From Selaginella moellendorffii (lineage: Eukaryota; Streptophyta; Lycopodiopsida; Selaginellales; Selaginellaceae), in the NCBI RefSeq assembly GCF_000143415.4, contig NW_003314271.1:1038882-1102881 (forward strand): 64,000 bases of DNA. Direction: 5' to 3'. A program made the position numbers and the translations under genes. Shown here in pieces: positions 23,959-34,639 of the stretch. The notes under the pieces were generated by a model. It was not told the origin of the DNA. It saw only the letters and a list, made by a program, of their open reading frames with translations, and did no database searches. Position 1 is the stretch's first letter. Every line of letters begins with the position of its first letter.

Positions 23959-26900
23959 ACTCCACCACCCATAGACGAAGTTTGATGTCCTCATCGAACG
24001 GTAAACCATTTTGTAAAGTAACACTCGCATGTGTTACCATTTCCATCCTTGGCACTTAGCCAATATTTGTCAATGGTTTGACATTGAAGGCTCACCATGC
24101 CTTTTGCATATGCCTCAATGGTTTGACACCAAAGGCTCACCATGCCTTGCCTATCCTCTAAGGAGGGTAGTTTCTCCAACTTAGAGACTGATTGGGCCAC
24201 ATGTAGTGGTTCTCTCCTTTTATTGGTTTAGTTCTCGCTAAACCTCTTAGAGACCCTTCTCTAAGTCAATCCTACTATTCCTTCTCGAGTAGTCTCAATT
24301 TCCGTTTATTGAATGTTTGCACCTTGGAACTTTTACTCTTTTTGACTTTTGGAAGTCAATTTCCTAGGTGTCTCCAACACCTTGCATTGCACAAATTGTG
24401 CAACTCCACTTCCCTATCCTAGGAAGTTCATTACTTGAGGGCACCATCATCCTCTCTTCTATTTCGTGCCACCTTGGGCACTAAGTTCCATTTATCACAC
24501 TTTGTGCTAGGGTTGTCCATCGCCCTATCATTTGGCTACCTTACCGCTCCCTCCCTTGGAGCTTCCACTTTTGCCAAATCGGAGCAATTCGGAATCCATC
24601 CTTGGAAACACACTTCCTTTCCCGCAATTTGTTAGCGTCCAACACGTTAGTGTTCCTCGCCTAACTTTGTCACTTGGATTCCTTCCAAGGGATTCCACGG
24701 CCCTATCTTGGCCACTCATCTTTTGCTCCTATCCGTTGATTGTTGCACCAAGCAACATTGAATCTCTACCTCCCTCCTTGAGGTATTCTTTTGATTCCAT
24801 AGCAAAGGCTCTGCTTTGCCAAAACTAGGGTGTTCACCCCTAGTAAGTCTCTTTTAGCATCTTCTGCTGTGGGCTCTATCCTCGGCCTAACTTTGTGACC
24901 CTCTCATGGGTCTCTTTAGAGACTACTTTCCTTGGACACACTATGCCATCGCAATGACATAGCTCATTTCCCTAGGTGCTTTTCCCACTTGGTCACCTTG
25001 ACCAAGCCACACCATCATCAATAGTTCAAATCAACACTTTGAACTAGGAACCTTATTCCTTAACCCAAACAAGGACCTTGTCCTTATTTAGCCACAAGAT
25101 CACCTAGTGATCTCACCTCGGCACCTTAACAGGTTTGCCAATAGGTACTAGGTCTTCCAAACCTTTAACTTGTTAACTACGACCCCGGGGGCATCCCCCA
25201 CACTTGGCGGTGCGCCCAAGCCAGCCCTTCCGGCCAAGGGTCCATAACAACTAAGATTAGGTGTCCCCATCTCACTCAACACGTCCTTGGTGCCACTTGC
25301 ACCAAAGCGTTCAAGTTAGATATGCCGAGCTTTCACACTAAGCAATCTAACCGTGCATCACGACTCCGAGGCATCCCTCGCTTGGCGGTGTGCCCAAACC
25401 AGTCTCCCCACTAAGAATCCATGACCACCGAAATATGAGTGTCCTCATATTCCAAACCATCACCACGCCCTAGTGATTTGGGACTCGAACCCAAGCACTA
25501 GAGGGTCGGGACTCGAACCCAACCTTCGTATATGCATCTACGGACGGCATCACCCAGGATGCCTGGCGTGACTCCCCACGCCGGTGCACCAACTTATACT
25601 CAAAGCGCGCTATAGATCACAGCTTAGGAACCTAGTTCCTCCACACTGCCAAGTCCTCTCACTTGACAAGTCTGTGATCATGCATGGACTCCTCCATGCT
25701 TGGCCCCATGGCCCACCCTTTTGAAGTTATCACCTTCAACTAAGGCATTTGTTCCCCTGACTTGCCAATCTCGCTTTGGCAAGTCCTCTAACCACTGTAA
25801 CATGGTTCCTGCACAAGCGTGAAAGCCTTTGATCATCGACTTTCGTTCAAAGCCCTCTCTTTGAACACTCGGGAACTACTTCCCTAACCTTGATAGCCTT
25901 GCCTCATGGCAAGCTTCAAGACCATGCTTCTGCTGCGCCACTCTGATTTCGCGCGTTCTTTGAACCATTTACGCTTGGCCTTTCTAGGTACTAAGCTACC
26001 TAGAATCATCTTTGGGAACCTTGAAGGAACTCTGTCCCTTAGCTTGCTAAGGCCTCCCTTTTTGCAAGCTTTCCAATTACCATATAGTCTAACATGGACA
26101 ATTCCATATTTTAGACTCTCCATGGCATCACGGTTGCTAGTGGCAACCCCTCGAGCCCCCACTTGATTCTCCACTCCCAGCTGGCATAACCAACCTTGGT
26201 TATGCCCTTCGATTCCTATGGTTCAGTTCCACCCCCTTACTTCTTGCTTTTGGCTTCACACCTTTTCTTTGGTCATTCTCCTCCAGACCAGGAGGATAGC
26301 TTTGCACTTTCTATCATGCTTTAGCAAGTATTCTTAGGGATGAACCTACCCGATAGCCTAGGGAGTGGTTCCTCAATCCAGGTATGCTCACCCTATAATC
26401 CCACAGACCGAGATTACGTTGTTGCTTATGGGCCTTTACATGCCCATCGCTAGCCTTGCCAAAATTCCATTTTTGGCTTTGTCCAATTCAAGTAGACAGT
26501 CTTCTCCTGTCTCCGCCACCTTGGACATTTGGGATAGCACCTTCTATCCATCATTCGCTAGGGACTTAGTCCCTTGGGCCTTATCTATTGCCCTCACGAC
26601 ATCAAACACCACCTCCTGGTGTTCTAGAGTGTTCGGGTGTCCCAATGACAGCTTCCTTGACAATGAGTATTTCCTTTCATGACATTGACTTACTATATCG
26701 CAACATAAGCAACTTATCCCCCGTAAGGGTATATCCAACTTCTTTATGCCATTAAGAAGGGTTGGGTAGCTACCTTCTACCCGTTTAACCAATTATTTTG
26801 CACCTTTTGCTTAGTTGCCTCATAGTTGTCAAGTCCTACAACTCATTGCTGGTGCTTCCACACCTCCATTATTATCTGGGTCACCACACTCCAGCTGCAT

Positions 26901-28065
26901 GCTCTACAGCTTAGGCTATGCCATTCCCATTTCCATTGGGATTCCTTTGGCAAGGGGTTCTCATGAACCCACCAACATAGCCTCAAGGTATCACACCTTG
27001 GCACATTTGGTGTCTCCACACCATCAGCTCCACGAGCCTACCTCTATGACACTTTTTCTTTGTGTCTAAGTCTTTTGCCAAGACCAATATAATTGTTCCT
27101 CATGCTAACTATCTGTTAGCACCACACCATAGAGTTTGCACCCAAATCTGGGCCAAAGTTGCTTTCTCCTGGGAATATCTTTCCCACAACTTTAGTATGG
27201 CACATTCTGCCATCGATGAGATACCCTTTGTTCTCATCCTTGGATCCTATGATCCCCCCCCCATCCTTCGTGGGGTACCACACACCTCAGTCCAAATGCT
27301 TCCATCAATCCTTTAGGATTATTCCTTGACTCTATTGGAGTCATCCAGCTTTTTAGACTTTGTCATCCGACGACCCATGAGGTCCTACCTTTGAGGTGCC
27401 AGCTCACTGGAATACAACTTCTTGTATTCAAGTCCTACTCACAAGGACCATCTTTGCAAGTGTTACTCCGACACTTGATTTGTTCTCTTGGGGCAACCTT
27501 TTGCCTCTTAAGACCACTTGTCCATGTGATGAGGATACCAACTCATCCTCTAAGTGCATCCCCAACTCCTTGGGTTGTTCCAGCATTTATCAAGAGTAAC
27601 CTCAGCTACCATTTCAAGGACTTGTGTCCTTTCCTATACTTGACCTCCCACGGTCATCAATTCCGGTCTCAAAGTTATGAGCACCAGCCTCAACTATATG
27701 AGGGTAATCTTGTGACTCCTTTATTATTTTGGAGTCTACATCTTTCCCGTGATCCCAATTATAGTTGTTTACCACAACTACGTTAGCCCGTTTGCTGCGT
27801 CAAACGCTCATCTGGATCACATCCTCAGCTCTCTAAGGAAACCTTATACTGTTCCCAAGATCCCAAAGTCGTTCTATTATTGGCCCTTTTCTATCCACCA
27901 CATCGTGCCCAAGTTCACGCATGAACTTGAGTGGAGAGCCATGTCCTCTCGACATGCTACTCCTCAAGGATAGGCCCACTCCTAGGACCTTCCAATGCCA
28001 ACATCAATGGTGATATACTTGAGCACCAATAAAAGTCAGACTAAGGAACAGCTCCGATACCAAGT
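23959..28065 (-). mobile_element. Internal region of element B
   Basis: 4,107 bp, the reverse homologue of the interior of A, without readable proteins. It begins on the plus strand with the reversed polypurine tract and ends with the reversed primer site GCTCCGATACCA (28051-28062), which has one transition from GCTCTGATACCA. B-box-like GGGACTCGAACCC occurs twice near 25485-25530. Confidence 0.75.
28051..28062 (-). promoter_or_regulatory. Primer-binding site of element B
   Basis: Minus strand TGGTATCGGAGC, one base off the initiator-tRNA-Met site TGGTATCAGAGC, three bases from the LTR end at 28066. Confidence 0.85.
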
Positions 28066-29821
28066 TGTAAGCGACTAAATTTTCCATTCTACTTTAGTCA
28101 CTTAACCACACCTCCGACCACTTGGAGGAGTCTCATTCACAACCTCCATCAGTCCAATTCAGGACTTGGGACTTGCTAGCCCCAAGAATGGCATCCATGC
28201 CACTCAACACTTGCACCTGGTCCAAGGGCTCCTCATGTCCGGTCCCAAGACCGACACCCAAAGGTACCACTGACATCTCGGCCCGTTACGCTAAGGCCAT
28301 GCCCATTCACCTCTGCTGCACTAGTGGTCCAATACCACTTGCATCACAATCCCGTCTCTCCAAGACTGGGCCATCTGTCCACGAGTGGTCATCCTAGATC
28401 CACTCCTTAGCATCCTTAGGATGCCCACAGACCTGGGGAATTGCCTTCCCCAAAGTCCCTTTGTTAGTTCCTACCAAGTCCCTTTCTGCCCCTGGCAATG
28501 TTTGCCAACACTGCCACTGGATTGAGGCCCACAGGCCCGACCCCTAAGTCCCATGGTCCTCTGGGACTTCTTCACCACACGACTGTGTCCTTGGTCACTA
28601 CCCCAGAGGACTGCTCCTCTTCCTTTCCACAGTCTAGGCCTTTGGGACAACATTTCGGAACACCGTGGCCTTACGCGAGCCACCTGGGTACTCTCCCCGC
28701 CTTTCGCCTTTAGGTGCTCTAGCCATGGGCTTAGAGCGAGGTTCCGTTGAGCCACGCTTGGTATCCAAGTAGGTAGTGCCACCCACACTTGGACTGGGAG
28801 CATCGGCCAGTCGATCTCCCGGGGGAACTAGAGCCGGCTCTTGAACACTTCACCAAGCTACCCCGCTTGTCGGTCCGTATTCACTCTAGTCTTGGACTTC
28901 CCAGTGGTCAGTTCATCACCCAACACTGGGTCTGGCCTTCCTGGGCCAAACTGGCCTTTCCTGGCCAAACTGGCTCCACTGCAGTCCTCCCCCCTACTAT
29001 TCTTTTGGAGCTCACCAAACCCCCCAGGGTCTGGGAGATGAACGCTTTGGGCTTTCACCCTCTCAGACTCGAACTCGGACTCGGACTTGGACTCGGACTC
29101 GGACTCGGACTCGGACTCGGACTCGGGCTCGGGCTCGGTCTCAGCCTTGGCCTCGGCCTCGGTCTCGGTCCCGGTCTCGCTCTCGACTTCGGACTCCATC
29201 TCGGACTCCATCTCGGACTCCATCTCGGACTCCATCTCGGACTCTATCTCGGACTCCATCTCGGGTCCATCTCGGACTCCATCTCGGGTCCATCTCGGAC
29301 TCCATCTCGGGTCCATCTCGGACTCCATTTCGGGTCCATCTCGGACTCCATCTCGGGTCCATCTCAGACTCCATCTCGGACTCCATTTCGGGTCCATCTC
29401 GGGTCCACCTCAGACTCCATCTCAGACTCCATTTCGGGTCCATCTCGGACTCCATCTCAGACTCCATTTCGGGTCCATCTCGGGTCCACCTCGGACTCCA
29501 ACTCGGGTCCATCTCGGACTCCACTTCGGACTCCAACTCGGGTCCATCTCGGACTCCACTTCGGACTCCAACTCGAGTCCATCTCGGACACTTCCACGTG
29601 TCATGTGTTGGTCCTTTTGGGTCCCTTTTTGGAGCCTCGCTTTTTGCTTGCTTCGTGCTCGTTCCTCGAGCACTTCGTTGGGAGTTCCACTCCCACTCTT
29701 GACTTTTCAAGTCGGAGCTTTTGGTCCAAACGTGTTATGCTCGTTTGGCTCTTGCTTCAGCCACCACCACGTGGCACCCTTTCCGGCTCCACTTTGGGGC
29801 CTAGGGATTTTGTGTCTCACA
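28066..29821 (-). repeat. 5' LTR of element B
   Basis: 1,756 bp, from TGTAAGCGAC (28066) to TGTCTCACA (29821) on the plus strand, complete at both ends. Minisatellite at about 29065-29590. Confidence 0.87.
29065..29590 (-). repeat. Minisatellite array in the 5' LTR of B
   Basis: Reverse-oriented 12-bp GGACTCCATCTC units, GGTCCATCTC variants and flanking GGACTC hexamers. About seven units longer than the array in the other LTR of B. Confidence 0.88.
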
Positions 29822-30311
29822 CGTGGGACTTAGTGGTCGGGCCTATGGGCCTCGATCCAGTGGCAGTGTTGGCAAACACGGCCAGGGGCAGAAAGGGACT
29901 TAGTGGGGACTGATAGAGGGATATTGGGGAAGGCTATTCCCCTTGTCGGTGGGCATCCTAAGGATGCTAAGGAGTGGATCTGAGATGACCACTCACGGAT
30001 GGTTTGCCTAGTCTTGGAGAGCCAAGACTGTGATGCAAGTGGTATTGGACTACTAGTGTGGCAAAGGTGATTGGGCATGGCCTTAGCGTAACAGGCTGCC
30101 ATGTCGGTGGTACCTTTGAGTGTCGGTCGTGGGATCGGACACGTGGAGCACTTGGACCAAGTGCAAATGTTGAGTGGCATGGATGCCATTCTCGGGGCTA
30201 GCAAGTCCCAAGTCCTGAATTGGACTTATGGAGGTTGTGATTGAGACTCCTCCAAGTGGTCGGAGGTGTGGTTAAGTGACTAAAGTAGAATGGAAAAATT
30301 AATTTCTTACA
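29822..30311 (+). repeat. 3' LTR of element A, second part
   Basis: Resumes LTR A at the position equal to 16374 and runs to its end, TTTCTTACA. Compared with the 5' LTR it retains a block (AACAGGCTGCCATGTCGG...) at about 30090 that the 5' LTR has lost. It is followed by the duplicated GAGCC. Confidence 0.82.
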
Positions 30312-30457
30312 GAGCCCTTCATTGGGAGTTCCACTTCGACCTTTCGAGTCGAAGCTTTTAGTCTATATGTGTTACACTCATTTGGCTTCTGCCTCAACCA
30401 CTACCACATGGCACCCTTTCGGCTCCTCTTTGGGGTCTAAGGATTTTATGTCTCACA
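30312..30457 (-). mobile_element. Solo LTR 'C', 5' part
   Basis: It begins with the second copy of GAGCC and continues CTTCATTGGGAGTTCC, exactly the continuation of LTR C broken at 14966. It ends TATGTCTCACA at 30457, the reversed LTR start. Confidence 0.78.
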
Positions 30458-32227
30458 ATTTTCCATCCTAGAGAAAGAATGACTTTCAATCTAGGAATCC
30501 AAATTCTCAAGACTCAACTAACTTCCTTTTACCTACAACTTCACATAGGTTCATTTCAATATTAATTCTCATGACCTAACAGTATGCTTAAGCATCAAAC
30601 ATCATGCCCATATTTCCAATATCCAACATCGACTTCCGTAAAATGCAAGTGAATACCCAAGACTCAATTATAAAGACCATATCTTCAAATACTCATATTG
30701 CACTAACACTCTTCTTCAATCACTTTCAAGATCTAGTATGAAGCCAAAATACTAATAAAAAAAAATAACATGGAAAATCAAACTTTAAAGAAAATTTCTC
30801 ATCACTCAAAATAACAATGTCACTTCCACTAACATAAATGTTAGAAATATCAATACCTCAACTTCACACATTCTCCATCCAACACTCTACTTTCTAAGTG
30901 TTAACAAATAAATTAATAAGCCATAGCATGTAAGTGCTATAACTTTTTTTAACACCTCAATGGGTAAACCTTTAAGAAAAAAAAGTACCAACTTAAGTTT
31001 AGCATAATGAATCACCATCAAGAATTTAGTCAAAGCTATTATAATGCTACTATATGCAAGTGGACTAGCTTCACTATCAACCACTTTGGGGTTGATCATC
31101 ATTTAACCAAGTAACTTTGTAAACATATTACTCACTATCATATAGATATTATATAACAATCACAATAACTTGATCACTAATCAAGCAACACCATAAACAA
31201 TGCTTATGTCACTACTATAAAGATTTATGTGAGTATTAAATACTATATTGATTTAATAAAATGCAATATAAATACCACACCCACCGATAGAGATCTACAA
31301 TACCTAATACTATTAACTTTTGTTCATAACATAGATAAGCTCATGCCACTCTTTTTCTAACAAAACTCAAAACTAATTTTACACCAAACTACTTAAAGAG
31401 CAATAGTAAAATTCCCACAAAAAAAAATTTGAACATTGTAACCTAAATCTTTAATAGCAAGCCTAGACAAAATGATTTAGCGCTCCATCACTATCCATCC
31501 CACGACTCACCACTTGTAAAATTATCATAACCAACATACATCAAAAGTAAGAACTCTTGATTGCATAATATGAATATGAGTAATGAAATTACACATTGTT
31601 GCCAAATCATCTCTCTAAATAAAAAATGATTTATATGTTTGATCCTTTGTCCTCGATGACCCTTTTTTCGGTTTCATCTTAACTAAATCTCAAGCTTGTG
31701 TTCGCACTACCTTTAGTCCAATCCAAGAAGAGCTTATGAGAGAGCATAGTAATGATTACTTGAATTAATAGACTAATCCCTACAATTTTAATTAATCCAC
31801 TTATAATCATGCCTAGGAAGGATCCACTAGTGTCGTGCTAAATAGCTATGAACCAGTCTATTTGCCACTTATAATAAACCCAAAGAATGTTTATTTTACA
31901 TGGAACAACTTATGGAACCACCGATAGGCTAACATTAATCCTGCCAACTCAAAGTGTAACTTTGAGTTGCTAATGTGCTTTACTTATGAGCCTAAGCGCA
32001 AACTCATGCAAATGGAACATCTCACTTCCACCTTATGAATCCAAGTGCAAACTCACATAATATGATACAAAAGGTAACCAAAATTCATATCCAAAGAACA
32101 AATACAAAGTTATAACAATCAAACATATACCCACTCCGATCATCATTTACATCTTTGTGTATGCAAAAAGACTAAGTGCCCAATTTCATTAGATAATACT
32201 TGTTGAAACTTATTCTCTAAGACCAAA
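30458..32227 (-). mobile_element. Internal region of element E, right part
   Basis: AT-rich and non-coding as far as I can read, the continuation of 10291-13466 beyond solo LTR C. At its right end, on the minus strand, it carries the decayed primer-binding site next to the LTR at 32228. The open frame at 31102-30887 (71 codons) has no motif. Confidence 0.55.
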
Positions 32228-33160
32228 TGTAACATACATGGTTTTCACTTTTTATCCTATGGTGATTACCATAGGATAACCATAAAGTGGAATCTATCCC
32301 TCCATGTACCATGTGTCACATGCTATGTGTTTGGGGACAGTGGAGTGGAACTTGAGTTTCAAGGTCTTGGGCCACTGAATGAAGGGACAGAACTCAACTC
32401 CTAAGCTTGCAGCTAAGGAGTGAAGGAACTGGAGCACAAAACGACTCTTAAACATTAAACTTAAGGAACAAAGGGATAAGAGCACAAAGTGATATTGGAA
32501 TAGTTTTAGAGCTTTTAACATCCCAATGCCAAGATTAACACGTAAAACACAACTAAACGAAGTTTGCCACTATTTTAGTATACCGATGGCCTAACACGAG
32601 GATATAGGTGCTCCACTAACTAACATGATATGGAATTTTGGGCTTAGACCTAGGCTAGACGTAAAACAAAAACAAGCATGCAAGTGGGAGCTAGACTATG
32701 CTTTAGGTTGGTCAGCTATGCCTGACGTACCCACTATCCCTATTATACATTTAGGTTATGCTTAATTAATAGTACGCAAAAATTTTATCCTTATGCTCAT
32801 CCAGTCTAAATACAACTAACATGATATGGAATTTTGGGCTTAGACCTAGGCTAGACGTAAAACAAAAACAAGCATGCAAGTGGGAGCTAGACTATGCTTT
32901 AGGTTGGTCAGCTATGCCTGACGTACCCACTATCCCTATTATACATTTAGGTTATGCTTAATTAATAGTACGCAAAAATTTTATCCTTATGCTCATCCAG
33001 TCTAAATACACTTGAAATGCCCAATTAACTCCACTAGCACAAAAGGAACTGATAAAGGGTCCAGCAATACCAACCTCCTACCATTATGCAATTAAGGAAA
33101 AAATATCCGAAAGGACTAACTGACAAATAGCTTTCGATACCCGTAGTCACATTCACAACA
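32228..33160 (-). repeat. 5' LTR of element E (E2)
   Basis: Shares the blocks of 9299-10290 (for example GGAACTTGAGTTTCAAGG at about 32347 and GATAAAGGGTCCAGCAATACC at about 33052). It contains a 196-bp tandem duplication and lacks a middle part that E1 and the fragment at 37.6 kb retain. Confidence 0.7.
32618..33009. repeat. Perfect 196-bp tandem duplication
   Basis: Units 32618-32813 and 32814-33009 appear identical, base for base, when read side by side. They lie in an otherwise decayed LTR, so the duplication is recent or an assembly artefact. Confidence 0.88.
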
Positions 33161-33539
33161 GTAAGGGATTTAGTAGAGATTGAAAAAAGGATATTGAAGA
33201 ATGGTATTCCCCATCCTAAAGATGTTAAGGTGTAATTATAGGATGATCACTCTTGGACAAATAACTTAATTTTAGAAAGGTAAGACTATGGTTTAAATAC
33301 TCTTGGACTACTAAGGGCAAATAGACATAGCTTTAGTACAATAGATTAATATATTGGTGGTACCTTTGGGTTTTTAGAGTAGAATTTAAATATACGATCA
33401 AGTGCAAAAGGTATATGCCTTGAAGGACACCTTTAAGTACCCTAAGATGGGATGAAAATTTATAGAGGTTATAAGTGAAATTATTCAAAGTGATTAAAGG
33501 TATGGTTGAATGACTAAAGTAAAATGAAAATCACTTATA
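33161..33539 (+). mobile_element. Old LTR 'D', right part
   Basis: It resumes the LTR family at the position equal to about 16444 (GGGATTTAGTAGAGATTG against GGGACTTAGTGGGGACTG) and continues to CACTTATA at 33539, the LTR end. No primer-binding site follows. Together with 8296-9298 it makes one LTR split by element E. Confidence 0.65.
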
Positions 33540-34639
33540 TAAAAAAAATGGATATAAAGACATTTTTGAGTTTCTTCTTGAAATATTGAGTGTAGTGTAT
33601 GTGATCTGGACTCCTTCTTGAACTTTATCTTGGACTACTATCACCATATATTATTGAACTTTGGGGATAAAATAGCCATTAAGGATCTCTCATTAAATAA
33701 TTGTCCCTTTTTCAATTGGCATAGAAAGTAGTGTGCTATAAAGAGGCGAAGGTTAACTTCACATGGGAAGAGTAATAAGCCAAAAAGTAAGGCCAAGAAG
33801 AACAAAGGATTGAAAGAGTAAATAATAGTAGGAGAAAGGATAATTTAATTCTTTGTGAATAAAAGTAAATGCCCTTATAATGAGAATGGGGATGACTATT
33901 AAAAGCCAACTCCCCTAAGAGACAAAATGTTACACCATCGTCTTTAAGACGAAGAAGGCCTTCCAGAGAGTAAAAGATATTATAGTATGATTGATGATAA
34001 TTAGGAATAAAGGAATAGAGGTTGATAATAAACATTTTTTAAAATAAATAAAAGAGAAGATTATTGTAAACCACCTCCAAAAGTAGTGGCAATTGAATAA
34101 CAAGAGATTATCCTAAAAAAGTACTACATTATTATGTCAAGACCAATTTCAATTAATATTACAAAGGACAAGGGCTTTGTAAGGGTGAATTATCCTTATA
34201 TTTTACACCATCCAATCGTATAGTATGTGAAATGGACCTTTATGTTAGTGATAAAAACCATTAAAAATTTTGGGAAAATAGATCAAGAACAAGGTTGGAT
34301 ATGCTCTATCAACTCTTATAACTATGCCAGACCAAGATATATGTAAAAACATAAAAGCTTTGATAGTGTATAATTTCAATTAAAACCCACAAAGGTTTTT
34401 GATTCTTGAAGACAACTTCATAAAGTAATAATTGAATTCATTTAGATCTTAAGGGACTTAACAAATAAGCCTTTATTATTGGGTGGAGAGATAGCATTTT
34501 GACAACACCCAAGAATACTAAAATGGTTAACATTAATATGTGTATGTGAATGAATGTGGGTAATATATGAAAAGGAAGATCAACTATAAACAATAAGTGA
34601 ACATCACTAAGATAAGTAGAAAGAATATTAGAAATAATT
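33540..34639. other. AT-rich stretch upstream of a LINE remnant
   Basis: No domain is recognisable. It may be the decayed 5' part of the LINE that follows, since the first readable endonuclease-like words appear only after about 34640. Confidence 0.35.

Larger units (their letters stand above)
22331..29821 (-). mobile_element. LARD-like LTR element 'B', minus strand, inside LTR A
   Basis: Same family as A in opposite orientation. Layout on the minus strand: 5' LTR 29821-28066, primer-binding site 28062-28051, internal region 28065-23959, 3' LTR 23958 down into the gap. It lies between the two parts of the 3' LTR of A. Sequence after B resumes with CGTGGGACTT, equal to position 16374 of the 5' LTR of A, so the expected target duplication is CGTGG, its left copy hidden in the gap. 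The two LTRs of B show about 5 differences in the first 200 bp that I compared by eye, all transitions. No coding domain is readable in the 4,107-bp interior. Confidence 0.83.
14967..30311 (+). mobile_element. LARD-like LTR element 'A', plus strand, with B nested in it
   Basis: It is bounded by TGTGAGACAC at 14967 and TTTCTTACA at 30311, and flanked by a perfect 5-bp duplication GAGCC (14962-14966 and 30312-30316), inserted into solo LTR C. Layout: 5' LTR 14967-16837, primer-binding site 16841-16852, internal region 16838-20898, polypurine stretch 20887-20898, and a 3' LTR in two parts (20899-22090 and 29822-30311). Element B sits between those two parts. The internal region of 4,061 bp has no frame above about 100 codons and no gag, protease, RT, RNase H or integrase motif. 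That fits a large retrotransposon derivative that must borrow proteins from another element. About 7 differences occur over the first 240 bp of the two LTRs compared by eye, mostly transitions. Confidence 0.85.
9299..33160 (-). mobile_element. LTR retrotransposon 'E', minus strand, heavily nested
   Basis: Its two LTRs are E1 (9299-10290, the 3' LTR) and E2 (32228-33160, the 5' LTR). Read on the minus strand, E2 ends in TTACA, followed by TT and TGGTCTTAGAGAA, a mutated form of the initiator-tRNA-Met primer site TGGTATCAGAGC. Next to E1 the minus strand reads AAGGGGGGGAGAG, a polypurine tract directly before TGTTGCAAATG. The outer flanks are GTAAA (9294-9298) and GTAAG (33161-33165), a near-perfect 5-bp target-site duplication inside LTR D. 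The internal region, without the nested insert, is 10291-13466 plus 30458-32227 (about 4.9 kb). No gag or pol domain is readable in it, through decay or because it never had one. Confidence 0.75.
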
